A DNA stretch of 64,000 bases from Streptomyces tuirus (GCA_018195615.1 JAGTPG010000002.1:4271501-4335500), one strand, 5' to 3'. Positions 37,632 to 48,147 are shown, counted from the stretch's first letter. Numbers and translations: made by a program. Notes: a model not told the origin generated them from the sequence alone.

Positions 37632-38369
37632 TCACCCGGCCGAGTCGGGTGCCGTCAGGGCCGGGGCCGCCAGGGTTTCGGGCTGTCCGGCGCGGCGCAG
37701 TGACGCGGAGACGAAGCCGTCGGCCTTGAGTTCCTCGACCAGCTCGCGAAGGAATCGGATGGTCTCCGGCCGCCGAGTCCTGGTCGTGCCGACGGCCTGG
37801 CGGATCTCCATGAACCCCTTCTCGATCAGCCTCACTTCGGGGTGCGCGGCAGCGTACGCCGTCACCGGCTGCCGGATGCCCGCGCCCGCTTCCAGGCCTT
37901 GCGCGGCGAAGGTGTCAACGCCTTCCTCACCGCGAACCAGAGTGGCGTGACGCAGGGTTCGGGTGAGGTAGAGGTCGTAGGCCGAACCTGCCTTCACACC
38001 GATCCGGACCCCCGGCGCGTCGACGTCCTCGGGCGTCTTCAGGCCGGAGTCCCGGGGCACGGCGTACACACCCTCGATGAGCACGTACGGGGCGGTGAAG
38101 GCGACCTCTGCCTCGCGGGCGGCTTCGATCGCGAGGAAGCAGACATCGGCCCGCCCTTCGGCCATCGCGTCGAACGACTTGCGCGCTGCGTCGAAGCAGA
38201 GGAACTCCACGGGCACACCGAGCCGGGCGGCGATCTCCCGGGCGAGATCGACGGTGATGCCGCGCGGCGCCTCCGGCGTGCCCTGGGCGAGGACGGGATT
38301 GCCGAGGTTGATGGAGGAGCGCAGGGCACCGGTGGGTGCGAGGTCGGCGACGAGTGAGGGCAGGCTCAT
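37632..38369 (-). CDS. SBP_bac_3-type substrate-binding protein without signal peptide
   Basis: Intact 245-residue amino-acid-binding-type protein. It shows the fold hallmarks GALRSSINLGNPVLAQGT, VDLAREIAARLGVPVEFLCF, ADVCFLAIEAAREAEVAFTA and GVRIGVKAGSAYDLYLTRTL. The start MSLPSLVADLAPTGALR at ATG 38369 leaves no room for a signal peptide or lipobox, and no transporter genes are adjacent. It is therefore likely a cytoplasmic ligand-binding protein. Similar signal-less proteins occur in Streptomyces; a start further upstream was not found. Confidence 0.8.
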   Translation of the reverse strand: MSLPSLVADLAPTGALRSSINLGNPVLAQGTPEAPRGITVDLAREIAARLGVPVEFLCFDAARKSFDAMAEGRADVCFLAIEAAREAEVAFTAPYVLIEGVYAVPRDSGLKTPEDVDAPGVRIGVKAGSAYDLYLTRTLRHATLVRGEEGVDTFAAQGLEAGAGIRQPVTAYAAAHPEVRLIEKGFMEIRQAVGTTRTRRPETIRFLRELVEELKADGFVSASLRRAGQPETLAAPALTAPDSAG

Positions 38370-38422
38370 GCCACGAGCCTAGATCCTCAGTTCGATACCC
38401 AGGGCGGGTTCGAGACCCGTTC

Positions 38423-39427
38423 TCAGCCGGCGACGCCCGCCGTGATGCGCCTGTTCAGCTCCTCGGCCGTCAGACTGCCCGGCCCCCGGGTCCGGCGCAC
38501 GCTCTCCCGGGCGGCGTGCTGCAGGGCCGCGTTCACCGGCGTGGGCACGCCGTGCTGCCGGCCGAGCAGCACCATCTCCCCGTTGAGGTAGTCCGTCTCG
38601 ATCGATCCCGCGCCCCGCGCCAGGCTCTGCCAGGACGAACCGCGAGCGCGCTCGCCGGCGATCGGCTGCGGGTCGACCGTCCCCCCGCGCAGCTCGGTCA
38701 TCTCGGGCTCGGTCGCGTAGGGGATGCCCGCGGCATCGAGGACCGCGGCACCCTCGGCCTTCGCCCGGGCGACCAGGTCCCGCGCGGTGGCGTCCGAGGC
38801 GGAGCCGCACACGGCCTCGACCACGTTGGCGAGGTTGCCGAGGAGTTTGCCGTACTTCCAGCGCATCACGTCCGCCACCACCGGAGCCAGGACGTGGGCC
38901 TTCTCCAGGTCGTCCGCGATCCGCCGGGCGGTGTCGTCCGTGCCCGTCCCGTACCGGCCGATGACCAGGGCGCCGGTGTACGGTCCGCAGGGCGCGACGA
39001 CCTCGCCCGGGGTCAGGTGGGTGCTGGGGAGGACGACGCACACGCCGTACACCTCGCGGAAGCGGCGCAGCGCCAGGCGCTCGTTCTCCACTCCGTTCTG
39101 GGCGCACATCACGGGCAGGCGTTCGCCCGCCGTGCCGCCGCCCGCCACCGGCCGGGCGGCCCATGCGTCCAGAGCGGCCACGCTGTCCTGGGTCTTGACG
39201 GCGAGCACGAGCACATCGTCCTCGCGTAGTTCGACGTCCTCGGGCCGTGCGACGACGGGCACGTCGAGGGTGAGCGTGCCGGTGGGGACCGTGAGCCGCA
39301 GCCCGTTGTCCCGCAGCGCCTCGAAGTGCGCGCCGCGAGCGACCAGGACGACGGACCGGCCGCTTTCGTGCAGCCGCCCCCCGATCGAACCGCCGACTGC
39401 TCCGGACCCGATGATGATGTAGCGCAT
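38423..39427 (-). CDS. ketopantoate reductase-like (ApbA/PanE) dehydrogenase
   Basis: Intact 334-residue NADPH-dependent 2-dehydropantoate 2-reductase family protein. N-terminal Rossmann motif IIGSGAVGGSIGGRLHESG, the family ELREDDVLVLAVKTQDSV, CAQNGVENERLALRRF, and the C-terminal catalytic region WKYGKLLGNLANVVEAVCGS with Lys/Asn positions are present. It could serve pantothenate (CoA) synthesis, but several paralogues exist in streptomycetes, so I give no symbol. ATG 39427. Its neighbours on the same strand are serC upstream and the binding protein downstream. Confidence 0.85.
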   Translation of the reverse strand: MRYIIIGSGAVGGSIGGRLHESGRSVVLVARGAHFEALRDNGLRLTVPTGTLTLDVPVVARPEDVELREDDVLVLAVKTQDSVAALDAWAARPVAGGGTAGERLPVMCAQNGVENERLALRRFREVYGVCVVLPSTHLTPGEVVAPCGPYTGALVIGRYGTGTDDTARRIADDLEKAHVLAPVVADVMRWKYGKLLGNLANVVEAVCGSASDATARDLVARAKAEGAAVLDAAGIPYATEPEMTELRGGTVDPQPIAGERARGSSWQSLARGAGSIETDYLNGEMVLLGRQHGVPTPVNAALQHAARESVRRTRGPGSLTAEELNRRITAGVAG

Positions 39428-39551
39428 TCCGCCCCTCGGCTCTCCGCTTCAGCTGCCGCACGAGGCGTACGGCCCTCGGGAGAGACGTACCAGGACCGCA
39501 CCGGGTTTCGCGGAGACCGAAGCGAACGCCCCGGCCGCGGCCCGCACGACG

Positions 39552-39581
39552 GAGGGCGCCCCGCACACGCGGAGCGCCCTC
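39552..39581. terminator. serC terminator hairpin
   Basis: GAGGGCGC-C-CCGC-ACAC-GCGG-A-GCGCCCTC forms a 12-bp stem with one mismatch and a 4-nt loop, 20 bp downstream of the serC stop (39601) on the minus strand and upstream of the PanE-like gene. Confidence 0.75.
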
Positions 39582-39600
39582 GGTCACGTACGAGTGAAGG

Positions 39601-40717
39601 TCAGAGCTTGTCGATCACGTAGTCGACGCACTTCGTCAGCGCCTCGACGTCCGCCGGGTCGATCGACGGGAACATCGCGACGCGCAGCTGGTTGCGGCCG
39701 AGCTTGCGGTAGGGCTCGGTGTCGACGATGCCGTTGGCGCGCAGGACCTTGGCGACGGCGGCGGCGTCGACCTCGTCCGTGAAGTCGATCGTGCCGATGA
39801 CCTGCGAGCGCTTGGCCGGGTCCGTGACGAACGGGTTCGCGAACTTGACGTCCTCGGCCCAGCCGTACAGCGTCCGCGCGGAGGTGGCGGTGCGGCGGAC
39901 CGACCAGTCCAGACCGCCCTGGCCGTTGATCCACTCCAGCTGGTCGTTGAGGAGGAACAGGGTGGCCAGGGCCGGGGTGTTGTACGTCTGGTTCTTGCGG
40001 GAGTTGTCGATCGCGGTCGGCAGCGAGAAGAACTCCGGGACGTGGCGGCCGGACGCGACGATGCGCTCGGCCCGCTCGATCGCGGCCGGGGAGAAGACGC
40101 CGATCCACAGGCCGCCGTCGGAGGCGAAGGACTTCTGCGGGGCGAAGTAGTAGACGTCCGTCTCGGCGATGTCGACGGGCAGGCCGCCGGCACCGGACGT
40201 GGCGTCGACCAGGACCAGGGCGCCCTCGTCGGCACCGGCCACGCGCTTGATCGGCATGGCGACACCGGTCGAGGTCTCGTTGTGGGTGAGGGCGTAGACG
40301 TCCACGCCCGCCTCGGCGACCGGCTCGGGGTGCGTACCCGGGTCACTGGAGATGACGTCCGGCTCGGCCAGCCACGGCGCGAGCTTCGCCGCCTTGGCGA
40401 ACTTGGAGGAGAACTCGCCGAAGCTGAGGTGCTGCGACTTGTTCTCGATCAGGCCGTGCGTCGCGATGTCCCAGAACGCGGTGGAGCCGCCGTTGCCGAG
40501 GATCACCTCGTAGCCGTCGGGAGCTGGAACAGCTCACTGATGCCCTCGCGTACCTTGCCCACCAGGTTCTTCACGGGGCCTGGCGGTGGGAGGTGCCCAT
40601 GAGGGAGGTGCCGGTGGCGGCGAGGGCGTCCAGCGCCTCCGTCCGCACCTTGGAGGGGCCCGCGCCGAAACGTCCGTCCGCGGGCTTGATGTCAGAGGGA
40701 ATCTGGATCTCAGCCAC
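39601..40717 (-). CDS. serC: phosphoserine aminotransferase SerC, two frame breaks
   Basis: About 372 residues of the actinobacterial SerC type. Converts 3-phosphohydroxypyruvate to phosphoserine (serine/PLP pathways). N-terminal EIQIPSDIKPADGRFGAGPS from GTG 40717, then breaks near 40575 and 40520, then VILGNGGSTAFWDIATHGLI, VLVDATSGAGGLPVDIAETD and the PLP-lysine motif YYFAPQKSFASDGGLW. The usual C-terminal RVAMFPSIDPADVEALTKC is intact. It is an essential gene for serine prototrophy, so the breaks are almost certainly sequence errors. A TACGCT hexamer lies 7 bp upstream of the GTG, suggesting a leaderless transcript. Confidence 0.93.
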
Positions 40718-40850
40718 GGAGGGGAGCGTAGCCGTTTCCAGAAACCTGGGCGAAACGTCGTCCGTCGGGTGAGACGGGGTTCGGACCGCGGTGCGGCCCG
40801 GGCACAGGCGCCGGGTCGTCACTGTCAGTGGTCGAGTGCATCCTTGAGGC

Positions 40851-43795
40851 ATGACGGATCTTCGGCACGGCACGGATCGGACGGCCCTCGAAGTCGAGTT
40901 GCGCGAGGCCGTCCGCGGTGACGTGGGGTTCGGGGTCATGGACCGCGCGCTGGTCACCATGGACGCGTCCAACTACCGGCGGGTGCCGTACGGGGTGGTG
41001 GCGCCGAGAGACGCCGACGACGTGGCGGCGGTGCTGGAGGTGTGCCGGGGGCGTGGCGTGCCCGTGGTGGCGCGGGGCGGGGGGACGTCCATCGCGGGGC
41101 AGGCGACCGGTACGGGCGTGGTGCTGGACTTCACCCGGTACATGGACCGGCTCGTGTCCCTGGACCCCGAGGCGCGTACGGCCGTCGTGCAGCCGGGGCT
41201 GGTGCTCGACCGGCTCCAGGAGGCCGCCGCCCCGCACGGGCTGCGGTTCGGCCCGGATCCGTCCACGCACAGCCGGTGCACGCTCGGCGGCATGATCGGC
41301 AACAACTCGTGCGGCTCGCACTCGGTGGCGTGGGGGACGACGGCGGACAGTGTGCGCGAGCTGGACGTCGTCACGGCGCGCGGGCGGCGGCTGCGGCTCG
41401 GGCAGGACTGGGCCGGGGCGCCGGAGGGGCTGCGGGAGCTGGTGGAGGGTGAACTGGCCCGGCTGCGGACGGGCTTCCCGGAGCTGCCCCGCCGCATCTC
41501 GGGGTACGCGCTGGACGCCCTGCTGCCCGAGCGGGTGCCGACGTGGCCCGCTCCTTCTGCGGTTCCGAGGGGACCCTGGGCGTGCTGACGGAGGCCGTCG
41601 TACGTCTGGTCGAGGAGCCACGCGCGCGTGCGCTGGCGGTGCTGGCGTACGCCGACGAGAGCGCGGCGGCGGAGGCCGCCGCGGGGCTGCTGCCGTTCGG
41701 GCCGCTGACGGTGGAGGGCATGGCGGCGGACCTGGTGCCGTCCGCGACCGCGCTGCCGAGAGGCGGCGCCTGGCTGTTCGTGGAGACCGGCGGGGAGTCC
41801 GCGGGCGAGGCACGCGCGCGTGCGGAGGCGATCGTGCGGGCGGCCGATGTCGTGGACGCCCTGGTGGTCACCGAGCCGGCGGGGCAGCGCGCGCTGTGGC
41901 GGATCCGCGAGGACGCGAGCGGTACGGCCACCAGGATGCCGGACGGTGGGGGTGCCTCCCTGTCCGGCCGAAGCCGAGGCCTTGGGGGAGAGGCGTGGCC
42001 GGGCTGGGAGGACTGCGCGGTGCCGCCCGCCCGGCTCGGGGCGTATCTGCGGGACTTCCGGGCACTGCTCACCGCGCACGGGCTGCGCGGCACGCCGTAC
42101 GGGCACTTCGGGGACGGCTGCATCCACATCCGTATCGACTTCGACCTGCTGACGGAGGCCGGTGTCGCCCGTTTCCGCCGCTTCTCGGAGGAGCTCGCGG
42201 AGCTGGTGGTGGCGCACGGGGGTTCGCTGTCCGGGGAGCACGGCGACGGGCAGGCGCGGGCGGAGCTGCTGCCGAAGATGTACGGGGAGGAGATGGTGGG
42301 CCTCTTCGAGCGCGTCAAGGGCGTGTGGGACCCCGACGACCTCCTCAACCCCGGGATGCTCGTGCGCCCCGCGCCCCTCGACACCGGCCTCCGCTTCTCC
42401 GTCCTGCCGCGCGAGCCCGTCGACGTCGCCTTCGGCTACCCCGCCGACGGCGGTGACTTCTCGGCGGCGGTGCGGCGCTGCGTGGGCGTCGCCAAGTGCC
42501 GTACGACGTCGGTGTCCGGCTCCTCCGTGATGTGCCCGTCCTTCCGGGCGACCGGCGCGGAGGAGCACTCCACGCGTGGGCGGGCCCGGCTGCTGCACGA
42601 GATGCTCGCCGGTGAGGTCGTGACCGACGGCTGGCGCTCGACCGAGGTGCGGGACGCGCTGGATTTGTGCCTGTCCTGCAAGGGCTGCCGGTCGGACTGC
42701 CCGGTCGAGGTAGACATGGCCACGTACAAGGCGGAGTTCCTCCACCACCACTACGCCGGGCGGCGCCGTCCGGCCGCGCACTACGCCATGGGGTGGCTGC
42801 CGCTGTGGCTCCGGGCGGTGTCCCGCACACGCACGGCACCGCTGGTCAACGCGCTCTCCCGGATACGGCCCTTCGCCTGGACCGCGAAACGGCTGGGCGG
42901 GATCGCGCCCGAGCGGGGCATCCCGAGGGTGGCGACGCCGACGTTCAGCCGGTGGTGGGAGCGGCGGCGCAGTGAGCGGGCCGTGGGCGCCGGCGACCTC
43001 GTCGTGCTGTGGCCGGACACCTTCACCGAGCACCTCTCGCCCTCCGTCGGGCAGGCCGCCGTGCGGGTGCTGGAGGCGGCCGGGCTGCGGGTGGCGCTGC
43101 CGCCGACCGTGCGCCTGGAGAAACCCCCCGTGGGCGACGGCAGGACGGTCGCTCTCGACCCGCTGTCCCTGCTGCGCGGCCGGGGCCGGGTCTGCTGCGG
43201 GCTGACGTATGTGTCGACGGGCCAGCTGGACCGTGCCCGAGCCGTCATGCGCCGCACGCTGGACCTGATGGAGCCGGTCCTGGAGACCGACGCCCCGGTG
43301 GTGGTCCTGGAACCGAGCTGCGCCGCGGCCCTGCGCACGGACGTCCCCGAGCTGCTGCACGACGACCCGCGCGCGACACGCCTCGCCGCGAAGGTCCTCA
43401 CCTTCGCGGAGACGCTGGAACGCCACGCCCCGGACTGGACGCCGCCGCGCGTGGACCGCCCGGTGGCCGGCCAGACCCACTGCCACCAGCACGCGGTACT
43501 GGGCGACGCCGCCGACCGCCGGCTGCGACAAGCCGCTGTGCTCTTCGGCGAACTGGCCGGCGGCTGCTGCGGCCTCGCGGGAAACTTCGGCTTCGAGAAG
43601 GGCCACTACGAGGTGTCCGCCGCGTGCGCCGAGGAACAGCTCCTGCCCTCGGTGCGGGACGCCCCGGAGGACACGGTGGTCCTGGCGGACGGCTTCTCCT
43701 GCCGTACGCAGCTGGAGCAGCTGGCGGGCGTGCGGGGGAGGCATCTGGCGGAGGTGCTCGCGGAGTCGTTGGAGGCGGAACGCGGGCACGCCTGA
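40851..43795 (+). CDS. FAD-linked oxidase / Fe-S oxidoreductase fusion (D-lactate dehydrogenase-like), one frame break
   Basis: About 980 residues. An FAD-binding-4 domain (VVARGGGTSIAGQATGTGVV, LGGMIGNNSCGSHSVAWGTT), the FAD-oxidase C domain (YGHFGDGCIHIRIDFDLL, SGEHGDGQARAELLPKMYG), then ferredoxin-like CLSCKGCRSDCPVEVDM and a C-terminal CCG/heterodisulfide-reductase-type domain (HCHQHAVLGDAADRRLRQ, GGCCGLAGNFGFEKGHYEV). This is the Dld/GlcD-GlcF-like fusion oxidising a 2-hydroxy acid to the quinone pool. A frame break near 41545. A small palindromic repeat (41945-41990) is inserted in frame near residue 365. ATG 40851 has a GAGG site 4 nt upstream. Confidence 0.9.
41945..41990. repeat. palindromic repeat inserted in frame in the oxidase gene
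   Basis: 46-bp element beginning GGTGGGGGTGCCTCCC and ending GGCCTTGGGGGAG, with internal GGCCGAAGCCGAGGCC-type pairing. It resembles the short hairpin repeats scattered in Streptomyces genomes (from memory). It adds about 14 residues (GGASLSGRSRGLGG) between MPDG and EAWPGWEDC of an otherwise conserved segment. Confidence 0.6.
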
Positions 43796-43916
43796 GGCGT
43801 TCGGGCCACGGGACGGGCGGACCCGAGTGTCCGAGCCGGGTGCGGGACGGGGCCGCTCCTAGGCTCGCGGGACCAGCCACCGCCCGTCGAGGGCCGCTGC
43901 TCGAAGGAGCCCGCGC

Positions 43917-45053
43917 ATGAGCGTCCGCGTCCAGTCGATCACCCGCGACGAGCACCTCGCGTTCGTCACGGCCCGTCCCTCCGCCAGCCACACGCAGGTT
44001 CCGTCCTGGGGCGAGGTGAAGCCGGACTGGCGGGCGGAGAGCCTGGGCTGGTTCGACGGGGGCGGGCAGCTCGTCGGCGCCGGACTGGTGCTGCTGCGCC
44101 CCCTGCCCGGGCCGAAGCTGCCCGGAGTGCGGCGGTACCTCGCGTACCTGCCCGAGGGCCCGCTGATCGACTGGGAGTCGCCCGACCTCGAGGGTCTGCT
44201 CCAGCCGATGATCGAGCACCTGCGCGGACGCGGCGCCTTCGCGGTGCGCATGGGGCCGCCGGTCGTGGTGCGCCGCTGGGACGCCGAGGCGGTCAAGGCC
44301 GCGATCGCGGACCCGGCGGCCCGGCGGCTGGGGGACGTCCGGGCGACGTCGTACGACCCACGCGCCGGGCAGGTCGCCGACGCCCTGCGCCGCATGGGCT
44401 GGCAGCAGACCGAACCCGGCGGCGAGGACGGCTTCGCCGCGGGACAGCCCCGGTACGTCTTCCAGGTGCCGTTCGCCGGACGCTCGCTGGACGACATCCG
44501 CGGCGGCCTGAACCAGCAGTGGCGGCGCAACATCACCAAGTCGGAGAAGGCCGGTGTGAAGGTCGTACGCGGCGGCTACGAGGACCTGCCGGCCTTTCAC
44601 GAGCTGTACACCGAGACCGCCGAGCGGGACCGCTTCCTCCCTCGCCCGCTTCCCTACTTCCAGCGCATGTGGAACGCGCTCACCGCCGAGCACCAGGACC
44701 GTATGCGGCTCTATCTCGCGCACCACGACGGCGAGGTGCTCGCCGCCGCGACCATGCTGACCGTCGGCGAGCACGTCTGGTACTCCTACGGCGCCTCCAC
44801 CAGCCGCCGGCGCGAGGTCCAGGCGAGCAGTGCCGTGCAGTGGCGCATGATGACCGACGCGCACGGACTCGGCGCCGCCGTCTACGACCTGCGCGGCATC
44901 ACCGACACCCTGGAGGAGTCCAGCCACCTGCTCGGCCTGCTCCGGTTCAAGGTGGGCACCGGCGGCGAGGCCGTCGAGTACCTCGGCGAATGGGACTTCC
45001 CGCTCAACCGGCTGCTCCACAGGGCGCTGAACGCCTACCTGGCTCGACGCTGA
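43917..45053 (+). CDS. femX: FemX-type lipid II glycyltransferase
   Basis: Intact 378-residue FemABX-family aminoacyl-tRNA-dependent transferase that adds the first Gly to lipid II for the Streptomyces interpeptide bridge. Characteristic sequences are SHTQVPSWGEVKPDWRAESL, RRYLAYLPEGPLIDWESPDL, NQQWRRNITKSEKAGVKVV and VWYSYGASTSRRREVQASSA, with ending FPLNRLLHRALNAYLARR. Two GNAT-like subdomains are implied by the length. ATG 43917 has an AAGGAG site 9 nt upstream. It acts at the cytoplasmic membrane face. No partner gene is adjacent; the next gene is an EamA exporter. Confidence 0.93.
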   Translation: MSVRVQSITRDEHLAFVTARPSASHTQVPSWGEVKPDWRAESLGWFDGGGQLVGAGLVLLRPLPGPKLPGVRRYLAYLPEGPLIDWESPDLEGLLQPMIEHLRGRGAFAVRMGPPVVVRRWDAEAVKAAIADPAARRLGDVRATSYDPRAGQVADALRRMGWQQTEPGGEDGFAAGQPRYVFQVPFAGRSLDDIRGGLNQQWRRNITKSEKAGVKVVRGGYEDLPAFHELYTETAERDRFLPRPLPYFQRMWNALTAEHQDRMRLYLAHHDGEVLAAATMLTVGEHVWYSYGASTSRRREVQASSAVQWRMMTDAHGLGAAVYDLRGITDTLEESSHLLGLLRFKVGTGGEAVEYLGEWDFPLNRLLHRALNAYLARR

Positions 45054-45195
45054 GAAGCCCGCATTCCGAGACAGCGGTGTACTGGGTTTACGCACCTGAC
45101 CGAGTCCATTACTCTGGACTTGACAGTACATCTTGATGCACGCGCGTGTGCAAGACGGGTGTACGTACACAGCCGAGCCGAGCACAGGACCGCCC

Positions 45196-46163
45196 GTGAC
45201 CACCCCCGACAGCGCCACCACACCCCAGCCCACCTCCGTCGCCCCGGCACCGGCCGGCGCCCGCGCCGTCTCGGCTCCCTCGGGTCTCTCGGGCCCGTGG
45301 GCCTGGTGCTCGCGGGCGGGATCTCGGTGCAGTTCGGCGGCGCGCTGGCCGTGACGCTGATGCCGAGGGCGGGTGCCCTCGGGGTGGTGGCGCTGCGCCT
45401 GTTCGTGGCGGCGGTCGTCCTGCTGCTGGTCTGCCGTCCGCGGCTGCGCGGCCACTCGCGCACCGACTGGGGCACGGTCGTCGTCTTCGGTATCACCATG
45501 GCCGGGATGAACGGCCTCTTCTACCAGGCCGTCGACCGCATTCCCCTGGGCCCGGCGGTCACCCTGGAGGTCCTCGGCCCACTCGCCCTGTCGGTCCTGG
45601 CGTCCCGCCGCGCGGTCAACCTCGTCTGGGCGGCCCTCGCCCTCGCCGGTGTCTTCCTCCTCGGCGGCGGGGGCTTCAGCACCCTCGACCCCGCGGGAGC
45701 GGCCTTCGCCCTGGGTGCCGGTGCCATGTGGGCGGCCTACATCGTCTTCAGCGCGCGCACGGGCCGCCGCTTCCCGCAGGCGGACGGCCTGGCACTGGCG
45801 ATGGCGGTGGGTGCGGTGCTGTTCCTGCCGCTGGGCATCGCCGAGTCGGGGGCGAAGCTCCTCGACCCGGTGACGCTGGGCCTCGGCGCGGCGGTGGCCC
45901 TGCTCTCCTCGGTGCTGCCCTACACCCTCGAACTCCTCGCCCTGCGCCGCCTGCCCGCCTCCACCTTCGCGATCCTGATGAGCCTCGAACCGGCCATCGC
46001 CGCGACGGCCGGCTTCCTCATCCTCGACCAGGCCCTCACGGCCATGGAGGCCGCCGCGATCGCCCTCGTCATCGCGGCGAGCATGGGCGCGGTACGGACG
46101 CAGGTGGGCCGCGGCCGCAAGAGCACGGCGGCGCTGGAGGGGCGGGACTGGAGGGCCCGGTGA
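45196..46163 (+). CDS. EamA/RhtA-type drug-metabolite transporter, one frame break
   Basis: About 322 residues with ten membrane segments in two EamA repeats (GLVLAGGISVQFGGALAVTL, FVAAVVLLLVCRPRLR, VTLEVLGPLALSVLAS; second repeat AAFALGAGAMWAAYIVFSA to IAATAGFLILDQALTAMEA). The RhtA-type GLFYQAVDRIPLGPAVTLEV fits threonine/homoserine exporters. GTG 45196 opens a Pro/Ala-rich leader and the frame changes near 45297. A TTGACA lies at 45120-45125. The gene ends at a strong terminator facing the peptidase gene. Confidence 0.85.
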
Positions 46164-46245
46164 CCTGATCAGGCCCGAGGGTGTGGTCAAGTCTGTTGTG
46201 TCCAGGCGGCAGCGGACGAAGTCCTGGCGCCCTCGCCGTGGCGAA

Positions 46246-46276
46246 GGGGCGCCCGGTGAGCATCTCCGGGCGCCCC
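46246..46276. terminator. bidirectional terminator
   Basis: Perfect 11-bp stem GGGGCGCCCGG / CCGGGCGCCCC with a 9-nt loop, between convergent stops of the EamA gene (46163) and the peptidase gene (46311). Confidence 0.88.
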
Positions 46277-46310
46277 TCTCGTCAGGTCAGGCAAGGGTCA
46301 CAAGGGCTTC

Positions 46311-47916
46311 TCAGCGCCCGAACCCCAGAATCCCGCGCAGACTGTCACCGACAGCCGCGACCGCCGGCTGCAGCGTGCTCGGCGACTTCTGCGTCGCCGC
46401 CTGCGGCTTCGGGTCCGGGGACTTCTGGCAGACGGCGTCGGCCACGCCACTGCCGTGCGGGACCTTGCCGTTGGTGAGGTACGTGGCGAGGTACTGGTCG
46501 AGGCAGGCGTTGCCGCCCAGCGTGATGCCGTGGTTGCCGCCGCCCTGCTCCACGACCAGGCTGGAGCCCTTCAGCAGCCGGTGCATGGTGACACCGCCCT
46601 GGTAGGGGGTGGCCGCGTCGTCCGTCGCCTGGAACAGCAGGACGGGCGGGAGCTTGCTGTTGGCGACGTTCACCGGCTTCAGCGTCTTCGTCACCCAGAA
46701 GGCGCACGGCGCGTTGTACCAGGCGTTGTTCCAGGCCATGAACGGGGCCTTCTCGTACACCGCCCAGTTGTCCTTGCGCCACTGCTTCCAGTCGCGCGGC
46801 CAGGACGCGTCACGGCACTGCACCGAGGTGTAGATGCTGTACCCGTTGTCGCCGGAGGCGTCGATCGCGGCGATGTTGTCATAGGCCTTGACCAGCGCGG
46901 CGGTGTCATGGTCGTTGACGTAGGCCGCGAACGTCTGGGCGAGCGTGGGCCAGTAGGCGTTGTTGTAGCCGCCGGGTATGAAGATGTCCTCCAGTTCGGA
47001 GGCGCCCACCTTGCCGCCCGCGGGCTTCTTGGCCAGGGCCGCCCGCATGGCGTACCACTTGGCCTCGACCTTCTTCGGGTCGGTGCCGAGCTTGTAGGTC
47101 GAGTCGTACTTGGCGATCCACGCCATGAGCGCCTTGTGGCGCTTGTCGAAGGCGTAGTCCTGGTTGATGTTGGCGTCGTACCAGACCGCGGTCGGGTCGA
47201 CGATCGAGTCCAGCACCAGGCGCCGCACCCGCTCGGGTACAGCTTGGCGTAGACCGCGCCCAGGTAGGTGCCGTACGAGTAGCCGAAGTAGTTGATCTTC
47301 GGCGCGCCGAGGGCCTTGCGGATCGAGTCCATGTCCTTCACGGCGCTGACCGTGTTGATGTACGGCAGGACGTCCGCGTACTTCTTGCCGCAGGCCTGGG
47401 CGAAGGACTTGGCGCGGTCGAGGTTGGCCTTCTCCAGTGCCGGGGTCCTGGGTACGGAGTCGGGGCGGACCGGGTCGAAGTAGCCCGGCTTGCAGTCCAG
47501 GGCGGGCTGGCTCTTGCCCACGCCGCGCGGGTCGAAGCCGATGACGTCGTACTGGGCGGCGACCTCCTTGGGCAGGGAGGACGCGACGAACGGGGCCAGC
47601 GACAGACCGCTGCCGCCGGGGCCGCCCGGATTGACGAGCAGCGGGCCCTGGGACTTCGACGCGGTGTGCGGCACGCGGGACAGCGCCAGCGTGATCTGCT
47701 TCCCCCGCGGCTTCGCGTAGTCGAGCGGCACCTTGACCGACCCGCACTGGAGCGTCGGGGAGTCGTCGGTACCGCACTTCTTCCATGTGATCTTCGCCGC
47801 GGCGGTCGTCACGGCGGTGTTCGCGGAGTGCGACGCGCTGGCGTTGGCGGGGCGGCGGTGAGTGTCCCGGCCAGGACGACCGTGGCGCCGCACAGTACGG
47901 CTGCGCTTCTTCTCAT
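46311..47916 (-). CDS. secreted tripeptidyl-aminopeptidase-like alpha/beta hydrolase, two frame breaks
   Basis: About 535 residues, S33 peptidase family. An N-terminal signal (MRRSAAVLCGATVVLAGTLT) starts at ATG 47916. The nucleophile elbow INYFGYSYGTYLGAVYAKL (Ser), LLFQATDDAATPYQGGVTM with the Asp, and VVEQGGGNHGITLGGNACL with the His complete the triad. The oxyanion region LLVNPGGPGGSGLSLAPFV is conserved with SlpD/E and Tap of Streptomyces. Breaks near 47855 and 47235. It removes N-terminal tripeptides or short peptides outside the cell. A stem terminator lies ahead of the gene, and convergence with EamA ends at the 46246 terminator. Confidence 0.88.
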
Positions 47917-48105
47917 GGAGTTCTCTCGCAACGGTGAGGGGGGTCGGGCCCGTGAGTGACACGGGCCGTGCCGCATCGTTTCGGAAGAGCAGGCCTCACA
48001 CGTACGCATTCGACCAAGACTTGACCGAATCGAGTCATAGCCTGTTCTCAGGAGCCCCTCAGAAAGGGGGAGTTCTGGCCATTTCGGACAGGTCGCGCTG
48101 CCCCG

Positions 48106-48133
48106 GGTACGCCCGGCGAGCACCGGGCGTACC
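48106..48133. terminator. cellulase-gene terminator
   Basis: Perfect 11-bp stem GGTACGCCCGG / CCGGGCGTACC with a 6-nt loop, 15 bp beyond the inferred cellulase stop at 48148 on the minus strand. Confidence 0.82.
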
Positions 48134-48147
48134 GCCTCACGCCGCGA

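Noticed and set aside
38404..38420. A tRNA T-arm-like GCGGG-TTCGAGA-CCCGT hairpin
   Set aside because: No D-arm, anticodon arm or acceptor stem can be formed around it; the upstream 50 bp belong to the substrate-binding protein gene. Coincidental.
40973..43789. A 938-codon minus-strand reading frame opposite the FAD/Fe-S oxidase gene
   Set aside because: It is the antisense shadow of a GC-rich gene: composition is Arg/Pro/His-rich, no domain is recognisable, and the sense strand encodes clear motifs.
45120..45160. TTGACA followed by a CTTGATGCACGC/GCGTGTGCAAG near-palindrome upstream of the EamA gene
   Set aside because: No -10 element at a suitable distance, and the two arms do not share one centre, so a regulatory call would be too speculative.
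43398..46190. A 930-codon minus-strand frame across femX and the EamA gene
   Set aside because: Shadow of third-position GC bias; sense-strand proteins are unambiguous.
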